From Rhododendron vialii (taxonomy: Eukaryota; Streptophyta; Magnoliopsida; Ericales; Ericaceae), in NCBI RefSeq assembly GCF_030253575.1, contig NC_080561.1, positions 12,510,001 to 12,574,000 of the forward strand: a stretch of DNA of 64,000 bases. Direction: 5' to 3'. The notes below the pieces were generated by a model. The model saw nothing but the letters and a program-made list of their open reading frames with translations. It did not search any database and was not told the DNA's origin. Made by a program: the position numbers and the translations under genes. This document shows positions 41,503 through 52,123 of the stretch, piece after piece. Positions within the stretch are counted from its first letter, which is position 1. Each line of letters starts with the position of its first letter.

Positions 41503-42880
41503 ATATTAGCTAAATCTGATACTGATAAAAGTTTGTTTAGAATTCGTAGGGGCCAAACACGTAATTTTATATTAATAATTAAATTATTACCTTTTAAATT
41601 AGTCCTACGAAGATGATCGAAGATGACGTGATATTGCTATCCGTATTACTCAATTTTACAACTGTCCTAACCATTCGCAAATAGTATAGTAAAGAGTAAA
41701 AAAAAAAAGCAGATCAAATACCATAGTTATAAAAAAGAAAAATAATAAATAAATAAAAAGTATTGATAGTTACAAAATCTGATGGAATTGGAAGCTGGCC
41801 CTGAAGTTGTTACTATTTCCCCAGCTTCCTGATGTAGAATTCAAAGGATAGATTCCAATAACTTTCCTTAATCATGTCGATGGTTGGACGAACAATATAC
41901 TGTTGCTGTATTGATCTTCTTGCACTTGAAGACAATATGTCCATTTGACGGAGTTGGGGAGCTGTTGTCCCTTAAGGGGACAGCAGCCTGCTGTCTTGGC
42001 CAAGTGGGTCCTGTTCTAGTCTCGCTCTAATGATCGGAAATGTTCACTTCGTAAGGCTTGTTGATTTGAATAAGTGTAAGAAAAAATCAGCTCGATCGGA
42101 TATCTTTAAGTGCCTAATCGAAACCTTTTTGTCTTGAAAAGAGTGGATCCGAAACACTGGATCAAATCTACTAAAACTCATTATTGGCAAGTTATATGTG
42201 TTCCGATCAGACACTTAATGATATCCGATTAAACTGATTTTTTGCATACTTGTTCAATTTGACGAGCTCTACGATGTAAATGTTTTTGATCATCAAAACA
42301 AGACCGGAGTGGAGCCCTCTCGACCGGGACAGCACGATGCTATCCCTTGAAGGGACAGCAACAGCTACAGTGGAAACAAGGGGACGCTGAATTCACACGT
42401 CTGGAGTTGATAATCGACTGAGAAACTCATACATCAATGACTACTTAACTTCAAGAAATTTGGTCAAGCAAGCATAAAAAAGATAATAAGTACTTTGTTT
42501 TTTATGATGTAGCATGTTTGATTTTCAGTGGTGCTACAGTCCTGACCAAAAGAGATTCCGATCGGATCCCAACGTCTCGCCGGGTATACTGCGGCCCCCG
42601 GACGGCCGATCCGAGCAGTCCAAAAATTCTATAAAAAAAATTGAGTGGACCTACGCGAGAATCAATAGCATCTGATGTGTATAAGTGCTCGATCCAAACA
42701 CTCCATATTTTCGTATAGAATTTTGGGGTTGAGAGCCGTAGACTTTTCGTTTGATTTTTATGGAGATTAGACATTTTAAATCTCGGGACCATTGGAGATT
42801 TGCCTAGTTATATTAACTTAGGGTCCCAAAATCACCGTAAAGTGCACGCGCAAATTGGGCCGAATGTCCAATCATAAATA
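41503..42880. other. Intergenic DNA, no gene recognised
   Basis: A ~100-bp stretch near 41940-42010 and its diverged inverse near 42300-42370 both contain CCTTAAGGGGACAGCA-like text (CTTGAAGGGACAGCA), hinting at an old inverted-repeat element. No coding sequence is supported. Confidence 0.35.
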
Positions 42881-43156
42881 CTTCATCCGTCCCAATTTAA
42901 GAATGCATGCTTTTGAACTTAATTTAAACTCAACTTAAATCTGAAAACTTTGAATAATAAAACTAATTGAGATCTATCAAATAAAATTCATATTACATAT
43001 TTTTTGTTATTCATATTAAAAGATATATAAGTAATTTCAATACATATAATCAACTTCACAGTTTTTGACGTTAATTTTGGAAATTTAGAACAAAATTTTT
43101 GAATTCTTATATAACACGATTTCTCGTAAAGAACACTTAAATTGGAACGGAGGAAG
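42881..43156. mobile_element. Stowaway MITE
   Basis: CTTCATCCGTCCCAATTTAA and complement of right end CTTCCTCCGTTCCAATTTAA; TA at 42879-42880 and 43157-43158. 276 bp. Confidence 0.85.
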
Positions 43157-43341
43157 TAAGAAATAGTAGTATAGCAAGCATGGGGTCCATAATAAAGTTG
43201 TGGTCAAAGTTTGGAGTGGCGTCAGGATCCCGCTTTCATCGGACGGTGATTACGGTATCAGCAACCGAAGGTAGCAACGTTGACTACGCATTACTGGCCG
43301 ATAAAACTGACTATTAAAAATTCGGAGCAGTAGAAAAAATG

Positions 43342-43555
43342 GAAAAGTTTTGGGTGCCATATGGTATCCATCGGCAATCCAGACCATTCTCATATATTTT
43401 GGACGGTTCAGATCTATTTTTTCTCTTTTCTCTCACTCCACTATTCTTTTTTCTCTTTTTTCCTCTAAAATTTGAACCGTTCCAAATACGTTTGGATATT
43501 TCGATGGCCGTCGGATACCACATATGTGGTACCTACTGGCATCCAAAAATTTCTC
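43342..43555. mobile_element. Mutator-type MITE with perfect 9-bp TSD
   Basis: TSD GAAAAAATG at 43333-43341 and 43556-43564. Ends GAAAAGTTTTGGGTGCCATA and (complement) GAGAAATTTTTGGATGCCAG. 214 bp. Fixes the TSD length, and so the superfamily, for the whole GGGTG family in this window. Confidence 0.85.
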
Positions 43556-43760
43556 GAAAAAATGACATTGACTAGTGTGGCTGTATTAAATGATTATGAA
43601 AGTGACAACTTGGAATCTTTATTTGATACTCCAATGAATCCAAAACAGCCCTCTTCACACGCGATTCCTATGTCATGGGTTGGGCCCCTCTAGTAACTGT
43701 TTGAGTTTTTTTTTCTTTTTTTTCCCGCTAGTAACTGTTTAAGTGGAGCATATTTTTATA

Positions 43761-43992
43761 CTCTCTCCGTCTCAAAATGGATGATAATTTTTGAAAATTG
43801 TGTCATTTTTCATCGCTTATATCTTTCAATCTATAATTTTTTTATGATTGTGAAAACTTTGTATAATAGAACTAATCGAGAACTATCAAATAAGATCCAT
43901 ATTGCATATTTTTAAGATCTATATTGAAAGATATAATGAATTAAAATTGATACGGATATCAAAAATTGACATTGAATTTGGGACGGAGGAAG
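43761..43992. mobile_element. Stowaway MITE
   Basis: CTCTCTCCGTCTCAAAATGG and complement of right end CTTCCTCCGTCCCAAATTCA; TA at 43759-43760 and 43993-43994. 232 bp. Confidence 0.8.
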
Positions 43993-44238
43993 TACTAGTT
44001 AAGAGCAAGTACATCAAATAATATAAAATATATTTTTCTCTATTTTGGAGAGAAAAATCACAAAAACTTGTTTCCACTAGATTAGGTAAAAAAAGAGGTA
44101 AAACCCCTTTGTGAATAGTTCTTAGTCATTTTTACCTAAGCACCATTCATACTATGCTTGACGATTTCCTAGTCTTAGATTAATGGGTTGCTCCAAGCGT
44201 AAAGCGGAGACCGACGTAGAACAATACTCGATAAGTCC

Positions 44239-46755
44239 TGTAACGCCCCGATTTCTCAAGGGATTTCGGGAACATTAACCCTAAAATACACTGAATTTTA
44301 CAAACTATTAGGCCCTTATTTATCCTTATACAAAATTTACAATTTCAAAATAATACAAAAATCTATGTACATTTACTTAATAAAAGCAACTCCAGAGCGA
44401 CTCTAATTTTGACACGAATTTCAAGCAACGTTGCCCCAGACTCCGTTCCAGGGGTCCCACCTGTATCAACTGCTCCACTGTGGAATCCTGCACACTCTGG
44501 CAAATTGAATGCCGAAGCAAACGATTTGCCAGGATACAAACGTATCCTGAGTGATAATTCACAAAGTAGAAATCCTAAAACCCAATACCACAATATGCAG
44601 ATCAACAATATAATAATTCATAACACACCGAAGGTACAAAATAATAACACATCGTCTTTTTCTTTACTATCCATCATCTTACATGTAATCTAAGGATTCT
44701 CTCCGCGAGATCCTTTCCTCCCACATCCACTAACTACAATCGTCTCATGGGTCCACCCTTCCTCCTGCTTGTCCTGCACCAGGGTCCTAGGTGAGCGCAT
44801 CTAAGTTATGTACCGAGTATGTTCTCACTTAAGACCATAACAAGAGGATTGAGTCATCCCATGACGTATCGTACATTAAGATCGGACATCCACTACCCCA
44901 CGCTAACTATAACCGTCTCATGGGACCCATTCTCTTTCTCCAAGAGAAACTTTCCATGACGTATCATACATTAACGTCTCACTAACTATAACCGTCTCAT
45001 GGGACCCATTCTCTTCCTCGAAGAGAAACTTCCCATGACGTATCATACATTAGCGACTCACTAACTATAACCGTCTCATGGGACCCATTCTCTTCCTCGA
45101 AGAGAAACTTCCCATGACGTATCATACGTTAGTGTCACAACACCGGGTCTCTCAGGTAACCCATTTCAACACAGGGCCCCATAGGTTACCCTTGCCATCA
45201 CCATGGCTCAAATCACAATCCACACAATCACACTTCCAACACTTTACCATTTTCCATTTACTTATCATCGTCTACATGATTCACTACTCGTAACCACCCC
45301 GGGAACCTATTTGTTCAATCTACAATCACAACAAAATACCACACAGTTCAACATTTCAACTAAAAGTACTAACATGCTAACAACACATAACCATGCAATA
45401 AAATTTATCCTACCATAGAATTAATCATGTGAGTAACAAAATAATATTCAGTTAAATAATTAATTATTACACTTAAAATTAAGTCTATTTCTCTCATTTA
45501 GAAATTTTATAAAACATTTTTACTATTTAAATATTTTCTTTAACTCTCATATTATTTATAGATTTTACAAACTAATTTTTTTATTGAAAAATACTTATTG
45601 CTAAATTTAGCATTTACTAACTATATTAAATATTAATATGAGATTTTTATAACAACAAAATTATGCGAGGCTATTTTAGTCAATATTTATTAGAGTTAAA
45701 GATTAACTAATATATAATCTAAAATATTTCTTGTTTACAATCTAAATAAAGTTTTACTTATAAAATATTCTTGTTAATGTTTCATAAATATTTATCTACT
45801 CCAATAATTTATTAACCACGTAAACGTCCATTCAAATACAAATTAACAATGCAACATCAATAATAATTTCACAATCAAACATTTGTTAAACGATCATAAA
45901 TTTTCACAGGGTATAACACTAATCATTCCAGCACAACCAGACTAAATTTTAATATAAACAGGACTAAAAATAAATTAACAATTTAACAGCAGATCATCGT
46001 CTTCAATAAACTTTAAATCTAAGTAACTCCATTAAAATGCAGATAAAGGTTTTGGGTTTTCGGAAAACTACCTCAAACGCGATTCTAAGTCCGGATAAGT
46101 GTTGTACGGTGTTCGTAGATCGCCATGGTGGTTCTGAAATCTCAAGGCAGCATCCGGTGGCACTCCAACAGGGCCCGTAGCAGCGGTGTATCCACGAAAC
46201 TCACAACTCTCTCTCTCTCTCTCTCTCTCTATTCTAGACTCAACAATATAATTGAGAGTAAAATAAGATACTGGTGTTCAATTTTCGGATTATGTGGGTA
46301 TGTATAATGAGAGAGAATAAGGTAGTGAGAATGTGAGATGATAAGTGTAGAAGTGGTGGAATGAGGAAAGAGAGTGATACTGATAATGATAAAAAGATGG
46401 GGGACAAGTGCCACATTTGGGGGGAGTTTTCAATTCTAATGTATGTGGACGCATGTATGTACATGGTGAGAATGTATCTGGACGCTTTTATGTATAGGAT
46501 GAGAGATAGAGAAGTGAAGAGTTAGTTTGAATAGAGTTCTACTTAGGGTTTAGATAGGAAAGATAAGAGATAAATATGAATCACTGATTCGTATATCTAA
46601 AGTTTAAATACATATCTTATACAATAGTGTAAATAATATCAATTGTACACATAATAATATATTTTAATTATTCAATTTAATTAATTATTGAATTAAAAAT
46701 TTAACAATATAAATTTGTATTAAAAAAAATTGGGTCAAAAATCCGGGTCGTTACA
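44239..46755. mobile_element. Solo LTR of a Ty3/gypsy-like retrotransposon (copy 2)
   Basis: Begins TGTAACGCCCCGATTTCTCA and ends ATCCGGGTCGTTACA. Perfect 5-bp TSD AGTCC at 44234-44238 and 46756-46760. 2517 bp, same orientation as copy 1. Shared interior text includes CAGATCAACAATATAATAAT and ACATCGTCTTTTTCTTTACT. Internal length differences come mainly from minisatellites and indels. No gag-pol genes. Confidence 0.88.
44903..45140. repeat. 79-bp minisatellite, three copies, in solo LTR copy 2
   Basis: CTAACTATAACCGTCTCATG starts at 44903, 44982 and 45061, a regular 79-bp period, with the unit ending CCATGACGTATCATACATTA. Absent as such from copy 1, which carries the CTTTACCGT array. Confidence 0.9.
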
Positions 46756-46760
46756 AGTCC

Positions 46761-47770
46761 GAAGTCGAATCCACTAAGAACGGTAATATGTGCTGACTAA
46801 AAATTCGGATTGTTACTTATTTAAACTGACTCTTAGGTAGCCACCCCTTGTAGTTTGATGTTGAGAGATTAACTAAAACAAGAAAATTGAATGTGCTTTT
46901 CTAGAAAATTAAAAGGAGGTAAAATCGTTGGATTCATAGCACTCGCAACCAGATCGAATTAACCTGCTACATTCGATATTCTTAAAAATATTCAATTTTA
47001 GATTGAAAAAGATACCCCGCAAGATGCGAGACTCTATGGTCGCTATTTATCCATGCGCAGTGGAGAATGGGTTTTGGACTCCATTCTCCCGTTCACATAG
47101 GCTCCGACAATGCCTAGGTTCGTCCGCGGAAAGTATTTTTCTAATTTTAAATCATTTTTACATTGTTTGAAAATAGGAGCAGTATCCGGACTGGCCACGA
47201 TGTGCTAATCACCCTGCGACCCTACCTAAATAACTACTCACTCATTATTAAGCAATAATCAAAGAAAACCTAAACTTAAGCATGAAGAAAATAAATGAGA
47301 GATAATAATTAACTGAAAATTAACGAACAACTTTAATTAAGAACAAAAGTTGAAACGAATTACCGGAGTGCGAGTAATTGAATAAAGCTTCAAATAACTT
47401 GATAAGAACAAAACTCAAAAGAAAAACAGTCGGAACAAAAGTCTTAGCAGCCCCGTTCTCTGTTCGTAGCTCTCGGTCCCAGCATTCTTTCGTCCGTGGA
47501 AAAAATATATCCCCAAAGATGCCGCAGCCCTCTTCCTTTTTTATTTTGTCCGTAACCCCTGCCGACTTAAAACCAAAACCCTCGTGGGCTGAGAATTCTC
47601 TTAGGCTGAGAATTCGCTTAGGCCTAATTCCTTTGCATGGCCCCACCAGTTAGTCAAATGCATTGGGCCCTCTCAATTGAATTGCAAATTCAATGGTCTT
47701 GCCGTGGACATTAAGTCCGGTCCTAATAAACTGTGGACCCATATGCACCTGCTTCTTCAAATACCATTTA
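46761..47770. other. Intergenic, probable retroelement debris
   Basis: Text at 46960-47230 (GCGAGACTCTATGGTCGCTA, GACCCTACCTAAATAAC) looks like inverted LTR sequence, but neither end is visible. ORFs at 47320-47653 overlap on both strands and lack motifs. Confidence 0.3.
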
Positions 47771-48137
47771 CCCGTTCGGACAAATAAGTCACAGTGATTT
47801 ATTTTTTGTCCTTATTCAAATTTTTTTCGTATCACTTGGCTTATTGTCATTTTTTTGGGGATTATTGCATCCTCACGACAAGAGAAATCTAAAAAGTAAA
47901 ATTTTTTGACCGAAATCTAATTTTTTTTTGAATAAAGATGAAAAAATTGGCTTATCGATTTACTTTCGTCTTTATTCAAAAAAAATTGAATTTCGGTCAA
48001 AATTTTTTACTTTTTAGATTTCTCTTGTCGTGAGGATGCAATAATCCCCCAAAAAATGACAATAAGCCAAGTGATACGAATTTGTTTTGAATAAGGACAA
48101 AAAATAAACCACTGTGGCTTATTTGTCCGAACGGGCT
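47771..48137. mobile_element. Near-perfect long palindrome, ~175-bp arms
   Basis: CCCGTTCGGACAAATAAGTC at the left and complement of the right end CCCGTTCGGACAAATAAGCC. The arms continue with few mismatches through TTGTCCTTATTCAAA, GCATCCTCACGACAAGAGAA and TTTGACCGAAATCTAATTTT. Centre: AAAAATTGGCTTATCGATTT. Two relatives lie at 49517-49758 and about 59820-60045. Confidence 0.9.
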
Positions 48138-49516
48138 TAATATTCTAACTTTAGGCTTTTTTATCAAACCTTCCAATTACCTAAAACACAAAAATTAAGC
48201 ATTAAGTTCCGAATAATAATATAAATGAGACTTAACAAAGATAAATTAGGAAGCGTTAATGAGAACATTTACGCTCCTATCATACTCTTTTCTTTTTTTA
48301 TTGTTTCTTTTCTCTCTCCTTCCTCATTTCTCCTCTCTTTATTTTTAATATTGAAAAAAGAAAAAAAAATATTTTAATAGATGACAGGTAAAATGGATTG
48401 TGTTGGTATAGTTGTCAAAAAAAAAAAGTTGATAGCTAAAATAAAATTGAGAACTGTTCACAGGGTAGTTTACCTTTACACTGGTAAACTTGCTCGTAGA
48501 GCATTCGCATCATGCTCTTCAAATTTGGGACCAAATTACATCTTAAAAATTTACTTTATTACTTTAGTTACTCATTTTAAAAATGTCTACTGCATCAGGC
48601 TCTTTATATTATAACTCTTTCATTAAAAATATTATTTACTCTCACTATTTTCTTAATTAAATTTTTTTTTTTGCCAAGAGCCTTGTTTGGAGTATAGCAA
48701 ATGAGCAACAAATTGATGATTTTTGTGGGATCCATTACGATCCAACAAAGATTATTTAAACTACAAGTCATTCTTAAAATATTATTTTATGGGTTCCTGA
48801 AAAAAAAAAAAGTTCAATCCCATAACAGCAAAGGCTACTTCAAAATTCGTAGAGTGCCACACGAATGCTGAAACAATCCCTACTGATATTGATTTGAGCT
48901 AATTTTTTCAGGAATCCATAGAAAAATATTTTTAAAATGGTTTGCGATTCGAATCATCTTTGTAGGACCCATAATGAGCCGGTCGAAAATAAAAAAATTC
49001 AAGCTTTTCTTGTCGGTTCTAAGCCGGCCCTATCTTTGGAGATGTGGCAGCTCAATTTTTGAACAAAGTTTAAAATGAAAACATTAAATAAATGTTTAAC
49101 CCGTGAATAGTTCCTCGTGGAAGAAAAAGAGCAACCATAGCAATGTTACTTTGAAGGCAAGCAAAGGAGAGGCTGATGAATGGGATTTTGGTGGGTTTGG
49201 CTCTCTACTTTAGTCCAAAAGTTAATTTGTTGATAGAGATGTGGATGCTCTAATAGAGAATAGCAACCAAACGGCCGTAAACGTTGCTTTCGTTTATATT
49301 CCTATATATTTGAATAGAATTGTTCGGTTTTATATAATATAGAAGGGATTCCCTTTTTTTTTCTTTTTTTTATCAGCAGAAGGGATTCGCAATTGCGATG
49401 CAAGTCCAGCAAATATCCTGGGCACCCGTGGAAAAGGGTCCATTATTGCATGTAATTTCTTTCACCAATTCTATTTCACTTTGTGTAATACAAGGCATTT
49501 GGACAGCTTATGTAAA
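48138..49516. other. Intergenic DNA with a diverged inverted repeat
   Basis: A broken inverted repeat (GGGATCCATTACGATCCAAC near 48728 against AGGACCCATAATGAGCC near 48964, and GGGTTCCTGAAAAAA against TTTTTTCAGGAATCC) recalls the 41278 palindrome. TAGAGCATTCGCATCATGC at 48498 and GTGGATGCTCTAA at 49238 may bound an old Harbinger MITE. Confidence 0.4.
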
Positions 49517-49758
49517 AAATTTTTTTTGACCGAAATCCAATTTTATTTGAATAAAGACGAAAGTAAATCAATAAGCCAATTTTTTCGTCTTTATTCAAAA
49601 AAAATTGGATTTCGGTCAAATTTTTTTACTTTTTAGGTTTCTCTTGTCGTGAGGATGCAATAATCCCCAAAAAAATGACAATAAGCCAAGTGATACGAAA
49701 AAAATTTGAATAAGGACAAAAAATAAGCCACTGTGACTTATTTGTCCGAACACCCCCT
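49517..49758. mobile_element. Second copy of the CCGTTCGGACAAATAAG palindrome, left arm truncated
   Basis: The right arm from TTTGACCGAAATCCAATTTT to CTTATTTGTCCGAACACCCC is nearly identical to the 47771 element. The left arm is mostly missing, so only the central ~45-bp hairpin still pairs. Confidence 0.8.
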
Positions 49759-50904
49759 AATTCTTGGAAGTTTAATTTCACCTATTGCTAGTGAGTGTCC
49801 TGATTAAAACCCTAAGAAATGACAGTATTTGAAAGGTTCCGAACTTGACAGATAGGAAGAGGAGGGAAAAAACTCATAAATTACTAGGCCAATCCCGAGT
49901 AACTTACTAGGCCAATCCCTTCGGTTCAGCAATTTTACTTCATGGGTTATCGTTTCAAGTGTGTTTTTTTATAAATTTTTTTTGTCAATCGATAGAAGAT
50001 ACTATCACTTACATCATATATGAGAAGAACAAATTATATGCAATAATGGATAATCAAAACTAGTAATCTTTTGTCAATAATTAAATTTAGTTGTCTCACA
50101 TTTTTTCAATCAAGTACACCACCATTTCACAAAAATCTTCTCTCTCTTCCATTTTCAACATGTTCCAAAAACTGTTGTTTTTAAAAAAACTTTTTTTTCG
50201 TTGATGCTCTAACAATACTATCTATTTTATCTATCATCTAGTATTAAAATATATTCACTTTCTCCCTCTTACTTTTTATTTTTTTGTTTCCCTTTACTTA
50301 TTTCAGATATTTAACAATTTCAAGATCCGAGACATTGAGAACAATGTAGTGACGGGGCCCATTTTGGTGTTCCACACAAATGATACGACTCGTTTAATAA
50401 TTTTGAAAGTTCGTGAAAAAATTCAGCTCAATTGGATAATTGTAAATAATTTATCTAATCTTCTAATTTTTCATTCAGAATCCAGGAGGCTCAAATTCTG
50501 AATAAATCTTGAGCAATTCTACCGAGCTAGGTTAATACCGAGTCAGGTGCAAGGTGATTTTCTTGTTTTGCATATATAGCTGAAGTAGCTCAACATGAGT
50601 GCGTACCGAGACTGCATGCTGCTGTTGCTCCAAGGCTTAATTAGCATTTGGTCTCCTCATCAACTACTTCTGAGTGCATATATTTTAATTTGGCACATAG
50701 TTTTATATACCTTCAAATATTTTTAGCATTCCTATTTTTGACACTACTAGAATGGATGTGAGCAAAATAAACTAACTGCTTCTGTTTGAACAGAGATCGA
50801 TGACTGTTTCTCGCTTATTTATACTGTATATACTTTGTATAGCGAGTATACGAAGAAGAAGCGAGAGAGACTGTTTCTCATATGCCCACCTTTGTACTCC
50901 TTCA
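49759..50904. other. Intergenic DNA left of the MULE
   Basis: AT-rich, with short homopolymers; no gene or defined repeat recognised. Confidence 0.3.
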
Positions 50905-51584
50905 ATTAATAAACAGTAATGCTACCCACACATACATTTGGAACAGATTTTACACAGCAAGCCAACGTGGCAGTCCAAGTGGGAAAAAGTGGGGCCCATT
51001 CTCTCCCTGCCAATTCCAACTCCCGCCCATTTTCTCCCAAAATTGAAACGAAAAACTTAAAAATTGGAAACAGGGGAGAGAAAAAAAGAACTTCCCCCAA
51101 ATCCCCGATATTCACCTCCAAACTCACCCCTCTTCTCCGGCAATTCTTCTCCAGCATACCTTTCAGGTTGTGGAGATCTTTTCCGGCTACTTCTCTGACA
51201 TCTTCTCTGCTGCCGTCCCCACCTACTTCTCCGGCGTCTTCTCCTCGTTTGGGTATAATTAGTTCAAACCTTCGAATCTGCTCGTTGTTTCGTGTTTCGC
51301 TCTGTTTCTTGGCGTCTTCTCTCTGTCTCCACTGTTAGCTCCTGTGAGAGAGACTTATGGCATTTTTAAAGTGCTTCACTTTCTTTTTAAAGGGTACCAT
51401 GTTCACTGCTCCCCACGTGCACAAAATAGAGAAGAAAACAAAAATAAGGGGTGGTTGGAAGCAAAAGTGGGAGTAATGACAGTAGCTTTAATTTTTGGCT
51501 TTTCTTCTTCTTGCTTTGTAAAGCTAAAAACTTTCTCCTCAACATTTAATACAATTACTTTAATTGAAATGTCAAAAAAATATC

Positions 51585-51761
51585 AAAAATGCTAAGTGCA
51601 CAATTATCCGAACACAATCCTTCACATACACGTGTGTTCCACACATATTTAAACCCCTCACATACTCGTGAGTCTCGCTTGTTAAATGTATGTGGAACCC
51701 ACGTGTATGTGAGGGGTTGTGTTTGGTGTCATATTCGGATGGTTGTGCACTTAGTATCTTT
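51585..51761. mobile_element. Mutator-type MITE nested in the MULE
   Basis: Ends AAAAATGCTAAGTGCACAAT and (complement) AAAGATACTAAGTGCACAAC. Flanking 9-mers AAAAATATC (51576-51584) and AAAAATATA (51762-51770) match at 8 of 9. Inner arms CACATACACGTG also pair. It resembles the 34821 element in its CTAAGT termini. Confidence 0.75.
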
Positions 51762-52123
51762 AAAAATATATTGTAGTTTGACATTGAATTGTATAGGTGT
51801 GGTTGGTTCATGCGTGTTTTTTTTTAATCTCTTTTCCATGCCTTGTTTTTTGTGGTCCTAGTTATGTTTTTGGTGATGTGGTCCCGAAAACACTATTGTT
51901 AAAATTGGTACTAGTATTATGGAGTTTTCTAATAGTAATGGTTATGACCCATACATTGAAGTAAATGGGGTTGAATTAACTAATATACCTAAATGTTGGT
52001 CTTAGTTCTGTTTTTAGTTGTCCTAATAACAAGACACCAAACTAATCGATTTGCCTCTTTTGTATGCCAAGTTTAAAAATAATTATGTCTAATGCACTAT
52101 ATTATTTGCTTGATAGTAGAAGC

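Noticed and set aside
51340..51600. Small ORFs near the left end of the MULE as a second transposon gene
   Set aside because: Low complexity, no motifs, and overlapping the nested MITE.
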